From: Paenibacillus chibensis
Lineage (GTDB): Bacteria > Bacillota > Bacilli > Paenibacillales > Paenibacillaceae
DNA: 64,000 nt
Direction of reading: 5' to 3'
NCBI RefSeq assembly: GCF_004001045.1
Contig: NZ_BIMK01000023.1
Span: 1-64,000, forward strand
Shown: one piece after another, positions 23,569 through 32,144 of the stretch
How the letters are laid out: the number at the start of each line of letters is the position of its first letter
Numbering within the stretch: position 1 is the first letter of the stretch
Notes under the pieces: generated by a model
What the model saw: only the letters and a program-made list of their open reading frames with translations
What the model was told of the DNA's origin: nothing
The model's database searches: none
Program-made: the position numbers and the translations under genes

Positions 23569-24375
23569 TTATAAGTAATTATTGCGGTAATCGGTCGGTG
23601 TCAGTCCGAACTGTTTTTTGAACATTTCGCGAAAATGATCCTGATCCGAGTATCCGATCCGGTCGCAGATCTCGTAGATCCGGAAGGTCGGGTCTTTCAA
23701 CAGCCGCTGTGCTTCCTCCATGCGCAGCTTCACGATCCAATGGCTGATCGTCAACCCGGTCACTTCTTTTACCAGCGCATTGACGTATTTCTCGCTCAAA
23801 CCGACCTCTTGTGCCACGTCCGACAATGTCAATTCCTTGCTCACATAATTCGCACGAATGGCCTGGATGGCTTGCTCGACGAGCTTCTTCTTCTTAAGAC
23901 TTCCCGACCACTCGACCGCGGGCAGCGTGTCTGCCAAATTCGGCATGTGATCCTTCAGCCGCTGTTCCAGAATTTCCCGACCGCGCCGTTCATCCCGTTC
24001 CTTGCTCAGCTCTGCAACGATCTTTACGAATACCCTCTCGATTTCCTCCGGATCAATGGGTTTCATAATGTATTCCAACACCTGCAGCTTAATGGCCTGC
24101 CGCGCAAATTCGAACTCGTTCAATCCCGATAAAATGATGCAGCGGATGTCCGGCTTGTGCGACCGAAACGCCTCGATCAGTTCGATTCCGTTCCCTTTCG
24201 GCATGCCGATATCGGTCAGGAGGAGATCCGGCGTCTCGCCGGACAACCATTCCAGCGCCTCCTCTCCGTTCTTCGCGAGCCCGACCAGCTCGATGCCGAG
24301 CCGTTTCCAATCGATAGAACGCGCCAGCGTCTCGCGGACGAGCTTGACATCTTCAGCGATCAACAATTTAAACAT
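23569..24375 (-). CDS. YesN-type response regulator (AraC output)
   Basis: 268 residues from the ATG at 24375, preceded by GAGGAGG; it overlaps the kinase gene by 8 bp. The receiver domain (1 to about 120) has the phospho-acceptor Asp55 in LLLTDIGMP. After a linker, two helix-turn-helix motifs of the AraC family fill about 170-268 (LTLSDVAQEVGLSEKYVNALVK, then IYEICDRIGYSDQDHFREMFKK). This YesM/YesN class activates polysaccharide-uptake operons in Paenibacillus and Bacillus, here presumably operon A. Confidence 0.9.
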   Translation of the reverse strand: MFKLLIAEDVKLVRETLARSIDWKRLGIELVGLAKNGEEALEWLSGETPDLLLTDIGMPKGNGIELIEAFRSHKPDIRCIILSGLNEFEFARQAIKLQVLEYIMKPIDPEEIERVFVKIVAELSKERDERRGREILEQRLKDHMPNLADTLPAVEWSGSLKKKKLVEQAIQAIRANYVSKELTLSDVAQEVGLSEKYVNALVKEVTGLTISHWIVKLRMEEAQRLLKDPTFRIYEICDRIGYSDQDHFREMFKKQFGLTPTDYRNNYL

Positions 24376-26233
24376 CGAGCGATTCCTCCTCAGGATCGAT
24401 GGGGTATTGGAAACGAAGCGGGAGCACAGCTTCGACCTTAGTACCTTCGACAGCAGGCACATACCGCAGTCCAAAAGCCGTTCCGCAGTGCAATTGGATG
24501 CGCCGGTGAACGTTCAGCGTCCCGTAACCGCCCTCGGACGGAGAGTCCGCTGAGGAGGCCGCTGCCGCCTCTTCTTCCAGGGAATCCTTATCCCTAAGCG
24601 CCAAGTTGCGCTGCTCCGGATCGCACCCTTGGCCATTATCCTCGACTCGCAGAATCAGCTTATCCCCTTCTGCAAGAGCTGTGACTGTAATCCGGCAGTT
24701 GTCCGTACGTCCGGCGAAGCCATGGACGATCGCGTTTTCCGCAAGCGGTTGCAGAATGAAGTGCGGTATCACGGCGCGATATAATTCGGGCGGTATCCGA
24801 TACTCCGCAGCAAGATCATCCTGCATCAGCTGCTGAATGTGAAGGTATGATTCGACCTGCTTGATCTCTCCTTCCAAAGAGATCCATGTCCGTCCCCGGT
24901 TCAGTCCGTATCGGAACACCTGCGCCAGCGAACGGACGATCGAGCTCGTTTCCCGGTCCCCGGCCAAGATGGCCCGGCAATTGATCAGGTCAAGCGTGTT
25001 GTATAGGAAATGCGGGTTGATCTGGGCATTCAGCAGCTCCAATTGCAGCTGGCGGCGTTCGATCTCCTCCGCAAAGCTTTTCTCGATCAGTCCGTGAAGT
25101 GTAACCAGCATGGACGCGAATTTTTCGTTCAGCGTTTCGACCTCGTGTATTCCTGACTTCAGCTTCGGCAGAGACTCGCGAAATGCCAGTACCTCAGGAC
25201 GCTGCACGGCGTTGACGAGACGGGTGATCGGCACGGTCACCCTCACGACGATATGCCGCAGCCACAATCCAGCGATCAACACGGCCGCTGCCGCGGCCAA
25301 AGCCCCGATCACCGAGATGAGCAGCGTGTAACGACCGAAATGACTCTCTGGAACGGCGGTCAGAAGTCTCCAGCCGTTGTCCATCGTTTCGCATGTCACG
25401 CGATGCTTGGTACCGTCGATACGCGCTTCTGAGGAACTCCCGTTGCAAACGGCTTCCCGTACGTAAGGAAGGCCGCCGGCCGAATCCAAGAAAGCGTACT
25501 TTTCGCTGTAAATGACGCGCTCCTCTTCGTCCAGCAGCAGATGGAAGCCTGAAGTCAGGGCCGCGTTTGCGAACAGGCTGCGGATGCTTCCGGTATCCGC
25601 TCCAATCAAGACGGTACCGATCACGCGGCCGTCTTTGATGCTCTTTTTCTTCGTCGCGGAATAGATCATCGCTGCACCTGCGTGCCCGGTTCGCTGTCCC
25701 CACCAAACGTTGCGGCGCTCGCCTTCCAGCAATGCAAGGTACCAGGGCTCCTGCTGTAAATCCGTTGATTTGAAAATCCCCGTCACGGGATCGAAATGGT
25801 CGGTCGCGAGCGGATACAAACCGCTTTCCGGCTCCAGCGCGACCGCGACGACGTAGGTTTGCTGTACGAAGCTGCCGGAATCCGCATCGTTGAGCAGCGA
25901 CAAGAGCGAAAGATTCTGCAAATTGGTCTGCAGCGTGAAGAAATCATCTATGGCTTCGTAGGGTTCTGCATGTTTCGTTTCGAGCAAATTTTCGATGGAC
26001 TGATTCGACAGCAGGAATGCGGCCATATTGTTCATCGTGTCGAGTTGGTATTCCAGGTTGCGGTATACGAACTTCATCGACTGTTCCGCCATTTGACGGC
26101 TATGGTCGTTCTGCATGCGGATTACGATATAGCTTGCGGAAACCGCGAACAGAGCGATAACCGTAACGATCAACGCAAACACCGGCAAGCTGATCCGAGC
26201 CAGCAAACTGGAATGGCGTTCTTTATGCCGCAT
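24368..26233 (-). CDS. YesM-type sensor histidine kinase
   Basis: 621 residues from the ATG with GGAGG next to it; the longer frame is not used. Two transmembrane segments (about 12-38 and 302-325) enclose a large extracellular dCache-like sensor. A HAMP-like stretch follows, then the His_kinase domain with His408 in AQINPHFLYNTLDLINCR and an HATPase domain (ENAIVHGF, DNGQGCD, GYGTLNVHRR). These LytS/YesM kinases sense sugars or binding-protein complexes outside the cell. Partner of the YesN-type regulator downstream, within operon A. Confidence 0.91.
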   Translation of the reverse strand: MRHKERHSSLLARISLPVFALIVTVIALFAVSASYIVIRMQNDHSRQMAEQSMKFVYRNLEYQLDTMNNMAAFLLSNQSIENLLETKHAEPYEAIDDFFTLQTNLQNLSLLSLLNDADSGSFVQQTYVVAVALEPESGLYPLATDHFDPVTGIFKSTDLQQEPWYLALLEGERRNVWWGQRTGHAGAAMIYSATKKKSIKDGRVIGTVLIGADTGSIRSLFANAALTSGFHLLLDEEERVIYSEKYAFLDSAGGLPYVREAVCNGSSSEARIDGTKHRVTCETMDNGWRLLTAVPESHFGRYTLLISVIGALAAAAAVLIAGLWLRHIVVRVTVPITRLVNAVQRPEVLAFRESLPKLKSGIHEVETLNEKFASMLVTLHGLIEKSFAEEIERRQLQLELLNAQINPHFLYNTLDLINCRAILAGDRETSSIVRSLAQVFRYGLNRGRTWISLEGEIKQVESYLHIQQLMQDDLAAEYRIPPELYRAVIPHFILQPLAENAIVHGFAGRTDNCRITVTALAEGDKLILRVEDNGQGCDPEQRNLALRDKDSLEEEAAAASSADSPSEGGYGTLNVHRRIQLHCGTAFGLRYVPAVEGTKVEAVLPLRFQYPIDPEEESLDV

Positions 26234-26539
26234 GACCTCCCCCTCCGTTCTACGGCTCTCGAATCGGAAATGCCCTTCCCGCCATGGATTGGAATTTCCG
26301 CGGCGCATAAGCGCAAATCTCGTACTTAGGTTTTTCCCCTTTCAGGCATGGATTTCCTGCACGAGAAATCGAGCTTAACTGCGGCCTAATAGATGGCGAT
26401 CAGAACGGCAAAGGCAGCAGGTGGTTTCAAAAAACGTCCTGTCGATGGCCGAGGAACGGTTTCGAGGAACGAGAAAGCACCTTCCCGATCCCCGGACAAC
26501 GTCCGGTGGCGCCGGGAAGGTCAGGCAGCTTCAAACGTT

Positions 26540-28183
26540 TTACTTGCCCGATTTTTTCTGGAATGAGGCTTCAAGCTCCGTCAGGATTTGATCGCCTCCC
26601 TGCGCCTTCCATTTCTCCGTGAATTCATCGAATTTCTTGATATCTCCGCCCATGATAATTTGCGTGAACACCGAATCGCGCATCGTGTTCAGCTCCGTCA
26701 GCTTGGCAAGCTTGGTCGGCGAATCCAGGTAATTGGAAGCATCCGTAATTTGGTGTTCGTTGTTGATGGCGACGCCAAGCGCTTCGGAGAAGCGCAGCGG
26801 CAGCGATTCGAGATAGCGCGGCCAGCCCTTCAAACCGGGTGCGAACAGGTAGCTTTGCGTGCCCCTGAAATTTCCGTTTGCATCCTGCTGGGTTTTCGGA
26901 TCCACAAGTTCGGTGTTCGTTTTCAATTTGCCGTCCACAATATTGTAATCCTGGCCTTCGATACCCCAGACGGTCAGCATCTGGTTTTCTTCGGACAAGG
27001 AATCCTCGATGATGGACAGTACCCGCTTCGGATCTTTTGTTTTCGCGCTTATAGCGTTCATTTGTGAGAACGGAGCGCCCATCGGTGCGACTGCGCTTCC
27101 GTCCGTTCCAACCAACGATCCGGTCAAGGCCAAGTATTTGAACGGTTCTTCAGCTTGGTTCGGCAGGGAGCCATCCTTCGCCAGCTTGCCGCTCTTGATC
27201 AATTCGTTGGTCTCGATCTGCGTGTCGTAATCGCTGGCGGTCGACCACCAGCCCATCCAGGAGAAAACCTTGCCGCTGAATATTTTTGCGCGCAGCTGCT
27301 CTTCCTTAATCGTCGAAAATTCCTTGTCGATGAGACCTTCCCGGTACATGTTCTGCAGAAACAGCAGCGCGTCCCGCATCCGCGGATCGATATCGTAATT
27401 GCTGAATTTCCCATCTGTTTCCGTGAAAAATCCGGGTGTGACGCCAAAGGCTCCGAACACGTTGTCGAACGAATTGTTCGCGAACTTGACTTGGCCGATC
27501 TGGGACGTGTATCCGCCAAGCGGAATGACGTCCGGATGCTGCTCCTTCACTTTTTTCAGCACGGCATAATATTCATCCAGCGTCTTCGGTACGGAGGCGC
27601 CGGCCTGATCCAGATCATCCTTGCGCATGACCAGATCCCAGCGGTATCCGGCCCCCGGACCGCCTTGATACGGAATGCCATAGATCCGTCCATTGACCTT
27701 TGCCTGCTCGAATACCTCCTGGGGCACTTCCTTCCAAATGTTCGGCGTGTCTTTTTCGTTAATCATATCCGTTAAGTCGACGAAGGCTCCTTGCTGGGCG
27801 TACTTCTGGAAATCGTCGGCGAAATCGATTTTCGTCACATCCGGAATGTCACTGCTTGCCATTTTCAGATTCAGCTTCGTCTTATACTGTTGAACGTCCA
27901 CCATCTCAGGAATGATCTTGATGTTCAACTTCGCCTCGATCGCCTGCTTGACTGCGTCCTTCGCCGGATCATACGGCAGCGAAATGTCTTGAGCCTTCAG
28001 CCACTTCAATTCATAAGCTGATGCCACGGTATCCGTTTCAGTTGCCTCCGTTGTTTTTCCGGAATCGGAAGTATTTTTGACCTCCTCAGTTTCTTTAGCG
28101 CTGCCGCAGCCCGCTAGCGTAAGCGTTCCCATTAAAAAGACCGCGAGTACGCCGTATCCCCAGGTTTTCAATGATTTTGACAT
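26540..28183 (-). CDS. Sugar-binding lipoprotein (LplA-like) of operon A
   Basis: 547 residues from an ATG with GGGGGAG upstream. The signal peptide ends in the lipobox TLAGC, so the protein is lipid-anchored outside. It is an extracellular solute-binding protein family 1 member of the long LplA/YtcQ type (about 530-560 residues). The mature part begins with a Thr/Glu-rich linker. It delivers an oligosaccharide, probably with an unsaturated uronic acid end given the GH105 gene, to the two permeases upstream in the operon. No ATPase is encoded here, which is usual: such importers share an MsmX/UgpC-type ATPase encoded elsewhere. Confidence 0.9.
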   Translation of the reverse strand: MSKSLKTWGYGVLAVFLMGTLTLAGCGSAKETEEVKNTSDSGKTTEATETDTVASAYELKWLKAQDISLPYDPAKDAVKQAIEAKLNIKIIPEMVDVQQYKTKLNLKMASSDIPDVTKIDFADDFQKYAQQGAFVDLTDMINEKDTPNIWKEVPQEVFEQAKVNGRIYGIPYQGGPGAGYRWDLVMRKDDLDQAGASVPKTLDEYYAVLKKVKEQHPDVIPLGGYTSQIGQVKFANNSFDNVFGAFGVTPGFFTETDGKFSNYDIDPRMRDALLFLQNMYREGLIDKEFSTIKEEQLRAKIFSGKVFSWMGWWSTASDYDTQIETNELIKSGKLAKDGSLPNQAEEPFKYLALTGSLVGTDGSAVAPMGAPFSQMNAISAKTKDPKRVLSIIEDSLSEENQMLTVWGIEGQDYNIVDGKLKTNTELVDPKTQQDANGNFRGTQSYLFAPGLKGWPRYLESLPLRFSEALGVAINNEHQITDASNYLDSPTKLAKLTELNTMRDSVFTQIIMGGDIKKFDEFTEKWKAQGGDQILTELEASFQKKSGK

Positions 28184-28220
28184 CTTTCGTCTCCCCCTGA
28201 ATCTATCATTTGTTTTCATT

Positions 28221-29096
28221 CTATCCTTTGACTGAGCCGATGAGCATCCCTTGTTCGAAATACTTCTGAACGAACGGATACAGGATCATCATCGGCAGCG
28301 CCACAATAACGATGGCCGCCATTTGTATGCCGATCGTCGGAGGCGGCGTCCTTCCCGCTGCTTCAAGCAGCTCCGGCGGCAGACTCGAACTGGCGATAAT
28401 CGTCCGCAGTACGAGCTGCACCGGGGCTTTATGCCAATCCGTTACGTAGAGAAGCGCATTGAAGAAATCGTTCCAATACGTCACCAGATACATGAGACCG
28501 ATCGAAGCGATGACGGGCATCGACATCGGAAGGACGACCGATCTTAGCGTCCGAAGCTCGGAGGCGCCATCGATGGCCGCGGATTCCTTCAGGCTGTCGG
28601 GAATGCCTTCAAAGAACGTTTTCATAATGATCATGTTGAACGCGCTGTAGGCCATGACCAGAATAAGAACATAATTGGTATTCAACAACCCTAGATTTTT
28701 GATCGTGATGTATGTCGGGATCAGACCTCCTTTGAACAGCATCGTGAACAGGAAGATCAGGACCAGGAATCGCCTGCCGGGGAGCTTCTTCTCCGCCAGC
28801 GCATAAGCCGCCGTGGCGGTGAGCAGCAGGGAGAGCAGTATTCCCGCCGCCGCGTTTCGAAGCGTCACACCGTACGCGTTATAAATGAGAGAGCCCTTCT
28901 TGAGCAAATAAGCGTAATAATCGAAGCTGATGGATGACGGAAACAGCACAAGACCGTTTTTCTCACTAAAAACCGAGTACGGGGTTACCGATACGCTGAG
29001 CACATACCAGAACGGAATGACGATAATAATGGTAATAAGCGACAACATGACGTAGTTGGCCCCGATGAATACGGATTCGCCTCGAGTGTGCTTCAC
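28221..29096 (-). CDS. Sugar ABC permease (LplC/YtcP-like) of operon A
   Basis: 291 residues, GTG start with AAAGGAG 9 nt upstream. Six membrane helices and the cytoplasmic EAA loop (EGIPDSLKESAAIDGASELRTL), where the shared ATPase docks. The C-terminus FEQGMLIGSVKG is typical of LplC-like permeases. Together with the permease encoded upstream it forms the channel of a carbohydrate importer of the CUT1 class. Confidence 0.92.
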   Translation of the reverse strand: MKHTRGESVFIGANYVMLSLITIIIVIPFWYVLSVSVTPYSVFSEKNGLVLFPSSISFDYYAYLLKKGSLIYNAYGVTLRNAAAGILLSLLLTATAAYALAEKKLPGRRFLVLIFLFTMLFKGGLIPTYITIKNLGLLNTNYVLILVMAYSAFNMIIMKTFFEGIPDSLKESAAIDGASELRTLRSVVLPMSMPVIASIGLMYLVTYWNDFFNALLYVTDWHKAPVQLVLRTIIASSSLPPELLEAAGRTPPPTIGIQMAAIVIVALPMMILYPFVQKYFEQGMLIGSVKG

Positions 29097-29113
29097 GTTA
29101 TTAATCTCCTTTG

Positions 29114-30064
29114 TCAGAAAATGCCGGAATCGTTGATGCGCTTCGCGATCTGATTGGCAATCAGGACCATGACGAAACCGATGATGCCCTTGATGACGTC
29201 GGCCGCAGCGGCAAGGCTGAGGCTGAACTGCTCGATTCCGACCCGGTAGATGTACGTATCAAGAATGTCGCCGACTTCGAATACCATCGGATTGTATAAG
29301 TTGAGCACTTGATCCAGACCTGCGCTCATCAAGTAGCCCACCCGCAAAATGAAGATGACGATGATCGTTCCGGAAATGCCAGGCAGCGTCACGTGCAATA
29401 TGCGCCGAAATCGACTGGCTCCGTCCATGACCGCTGCCTCGTACACTTCGGGATTAAGACCCGCGATGGCAGCCAGGTAAATGATTGCAGCCCATCCCAT
29501 CTCCTTCATGGCGTCGGTGAAGACGAGGATCGTCCGGAAATACGCGGGGTCGACGAGCAGGTAGACGGGCTTGCCTCCGAACCATTCCACGATCTTGTTG
29601 ATCACCCCGGTTTCCGGAGACAGCAGCAGGGTGATGATGCCGCCATACACAACCCAGGATACGAATCGCGGCAAGTACACCGCGGTTTGCAGCGATTTTT
29701 TAAACCATTTGGTCTGAATTTCGTTGAGTGACAGGGCAAGCAGTATGGGGCAGACAAAGCCGCTGATCATCTTGTACAGGCTGATAATCAATGTATTGCG
29801 AAAAGCGTTTCGGAACATTTCCGAATCGAACAGCTCACGAAAATGCGTGAGGCCAACCCATTGGCTCGCCCCAAAACCTTGAATGACGTTGTAATCCATG
29901 AATGCGATGCTGATTCCGTACAGCGGCAGGTAATCGAACAAGATCACCCAAGCCAGCGCGGGCACCAGCAAGGCGTACAACCACTTGTATTTCCACATCC
30001 TCCTTAGCAGACGCGCTTGCGACCTCTTCACATCGGCGGTGATGGTTTCAGTAACGATTTCCAT
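29114..30064 (-). CDS. Sugar ABC permease (LplB/YteP-like) of operon A
   Basis: 316 residues from the ATG at 30064, placed directly after a GGGAGGAGGG site. Six helices; EAA-type loop NPEVYEAAVMDGASRFRRILHV; the motif YLPLYGISIAFMDYN near the first helix is characteristic of LplB/YteP permeases. First gene of operon A, followed by the second permease after 17 bp. A near-consensus cre box lies about 160 bp upstream. Confidence 0.92.
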   Translation of the reverse strand: MEIVTETITADVKRSQARLLRRMWKYKWLYALLVPALAWVILFDYLPLYGISIAFMDYNVIQGFGASQWVGLTHFRELFDSEMFRNAFRNTLIISLYKMISGFVCPILLALSLNEIQTKWFKKSLQTAVYLPRFVSWVVYGGIITLLLSPETGVINKIVEWFGGKPVYLLVDPAYFRTILVFTDAMKEMGWAAIIYLAAIAGLNPEVYEAAVMDGASRFRRILHVTLPGISGTIIVIFILRVGYLMSAGLDQVLNLYNPMVFEVGDILDTYIYRVGIEQFSLSLAAAADVIKGIIGFVMVLIANQIAKRINDSGIF

Positions 30065-30219
30065 CCTTCCCTCCTCCCTCCTTTTCTTAATCACCAAAAA
30101 CGGGGCAAGACCGTACCGGATTCGTAACCCTCGCAAAACCAATCGGAGGGATTATGGCTTGCAATCGTACGGTAGTTTGATCTGATAGATGAATCTTTTC
30201 TATTGACCTCGGCGTCTTT

Positions 30220-30242
30220 TTGAAAGTGCTTACATATGTAAG
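30220..30242 (-). promoter_or_regulatory. cre box and overlapping palindrome upstream of operon A
   Basis: TTGAAAGTGCTTACAT (30220-30235) matches the cre consensus except for one T in place of C. The perfect palindrome CTTACATATGTAAG (30229-30242) overlaps it and could be a second operator. Other than this and a terminator, 30065-30457 holds no gene. Confidence 0.6.
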
Positions 30243-30365
30243 ATTACTTAAAATCCTTCCCTCTGAAAACCGGGATGAAGGATGATATTCCCGGGTAAAA
30301 GTCCGATTTATTCCGCTAACCCAAACACGGTTTATCGCTAAGGGTGAAGGCAGGTATAGCCCATA

Positions 30366-30402
30366 AAAGGCTAAAAAGCCGTCAGTGATGCACCAACGGC
30401 TT
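30366..30402 (-). terminator. Terminator after the VanZ-domain gene
   Basis: AAGCCGT...ACGGCTT stem followed by TTT on the minus strand. Confidence 0.7.
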
Positions 30403-30457
30403 GATTCGAACGAGAACTATGGCTGGAGAACGATCCAATCATGGGCGCCATCCAGGT

Positions 30458-31900
30458 TTATTTTCTGGCTTGGATTAACGTAAACCAATTCGTGTCTCCG
30501 TTAAAATTCCCGTAGATCCGATACACCGGCTGATAGAAGCCTTTGGTATCGTACATATGCGTCAGTTCGATCCGCGTGATATCGAGCCTGTCACCTTGAC
30601 GGATGACCAGCTGATCGTGTGTAAGCCGCGCATTTCGTTTGATGAGGGGAAAATCCCCTTCCCGGATTCGTTCATAGGCTTCCGCAGGGGTCAGAATCGG
30701 CACGTCACGCACGTATTGATGTTTACGGAGCCCGTACGATAACGAACTCAAGCGCCCATCTTGCTTAAGGGTCAGCGAAATTTCTCCCGTCCAATAATCT
30801 TGGCTTATCCGATCCGTATCCGGCAAAGACCAGTGGAATTCTCCGCCCTCCCCCTTCTCCGCTTCGGCCTTCTGGGGTAGGAGCCCCAGCTTGGACATGA
30901 TGGTTTGCGCCTGCTTCAGTGTCGGCTGCCTCCCATCCGTCCGGTTAAACGTAGGTTGGGGCTCAGGGTCGGCTCCCTTCTCGTACAGCGTCGCGTTCCC
31001 ATCGAATGTAACATACAGGGAATACTGCGATCCGGCTTCGTCAGCCAAAAGGACCTCACGTTCGCCGTTTTCCTTTCGTTCGTCCTGCACGGTCAAACCC
31101 AATGTTTGCATCAGCTGGGGCTGGATCGCGTCCGTATGAATGATTCGTTTGTATACGGGCGCAACCGAAGGTGCGGCACCGGGCTGCAAGGCGGTCGTCA
31201 CACGGACACCGGACATATTCCATTTCGCATACGCGTTGATGGCCAGATTACCGAACTCCTGGCGGGCATAAACGATGTTCGCTATGATCAGAATCATAAC
31301 CACGAGAAAAGGTATGGCCAGGTTCGCGAATAAAATTCTCAAACGAATTCTTTTATCGCGAATGATGGAAGTTACAAGCCTGTTAAGCTGATATCCAATG
31401 ATTCCGCCAAGGGTGTTGTTGATGATATCGTCCATCTCGAACAATCCCGACCCTGTCAGCGTTTGATAGGTCTCAATACTTAACGTCGCACCCGCAGCGA
31501 CAAGAATCAGCCATTTGAAGGTTCGGAATTTCGGATGGATCCATGGCAATAAAACGCCCATGGGAACAAACATGAGGATGTTAAAAATGCCATTTTGAAG
31601 ATCGCGCAAAGAGTGTTTATGCCAGGCTTCCATGTAACTGCTCAGAGGCCGAAGATCCATCTGCAGGTAATGCGATGTACCGCGGCCGAACATAGTCAGC
31701 TCCAGCACGAAAACGATGTATCCAATGAGAATCGCCCCAAGCACCAGCTGCTTTACCGGCGGTGGGGTCTTCCCTTTCGGCTTCGATTTTTGAATATAAA
31801 GCCAATAACATATCGCGATGCCAATGAATTCGATGCCGATGATCGCAATGACCGGTAGCAGTAAATAACGCAGATTCTGATAAATTTCCATGATCCCCAA
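30458..31900 (-). CDS. VanZ-domain membrane protein with large C-terminal domain
   Basis: 480 residues, probably from a TTG at 31900 with AAGGAGG 9 nt upstream; an ATG three codons later is the alternative. The N-terminal 200 residues are a VanZ-like unit of five or so helices (RDLQNGIFNILMFVPMGVLLPW, SIETYQTLTGSGLFEMDDIINNTLGG). A further helix at about 200-220 leads to an extracellular alpha/beta domain of about 260 residues with charged repeats. VanZ itself gives low-level teicoplanin resistance; most relatives are uncharacterised. The large external domain is uncommon and its role unknown. Confidence 0.78.
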   Translation of the reverse strand: MGIMEIYQNLRYLLLPVIAIIGIEFIGIAICYWLYIQKSKPKGKTPPPVKQLVLGAILIGYIVFVLELTMFGRGTSHYLQMDLRPLSSYMEAWHKHSLRDLQNGIFNILMFVPMGVLLPWIHPKFRTFKWLILVAAGATLSIETYQTLTGSGLFEMDDIINNTLGGIIGYQLNRLVTSIIRDKRIRLRILFANLAIPFLVVMILIIANIVYARQEFGNLAINAYAKWNMSGVRVTTALQPGAAPSVAPVYKRIIHTDAIQPQLMQTLGLTVQDERKENGEREVLLADEAGSQYSLYVTFDGNATLYEKGADPEPQPTFNRTDGRQPTLKQAQTIMSKLGLLPQKAEAEKGEGGEFHWSLPDTDRISQDYWTGEISLTLKQDGRLSSLSYGLRKHQYVRDVPILTPAEAYERIREGDFPLIKRNARLTHDQLVIRQGDRLDITRIELTHMYDTKGFYQPVYRIYGNFNGDTNWFTLIQARK

Positions 31901-32003
31901 ATCCGAGATCCTCCTTATGCCTGGTTTCGAGCGTGACGCTGTGTACGAAATGGAGTATAATCTGAAAATCCTGCCGCATCCTATCGAATTTACTTACGTG
32001 AAT

Positions 32004-32019
32004 CTTACAACGATGTAAG
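32004..32019. promoter_or_regulatory. Palindrome CTTACA-N4-TGTAAG
   Basis: Perfect 6-bp arms about 105 bp upstream of the VanZ-type gene; the arms are identical to those of the palindrome at 30229-30242 on the other side of that gene. Candidate operator of an unknown regulator. Confidence 0.35.
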
Positions 32020-32048
32020 AGTCGGCAGAGCATTCTGAATGGCAAGCA

Positions 32049-32078
32049 AAAAAGGAGTTCATCGAAGAACTCCTTTTT
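32049..32078. terminator. Strong bidirectional terminator
   Basis: AAAAAGGAGTTC-ATCGAA-GAACTCCTTTTT, downstream of the GH43 gene. Confidence 0.85.
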
Positions 32079-32144
32079 GCGTCCATTCGTGCTTGGACCG
32101 GCACTACACTTGCTCGAAAGACACCGTGGATCTGATATGGGTCG

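Noticed and set aside
23635..24132. 165-codon plus-strand ORF opposite the YesN-type regulator
   Set aside because: Exact antisense of a conserved gene with no start signals; likewise the long plus-strand frames at 21211-22104, 27155-27775 and 40636-41793.
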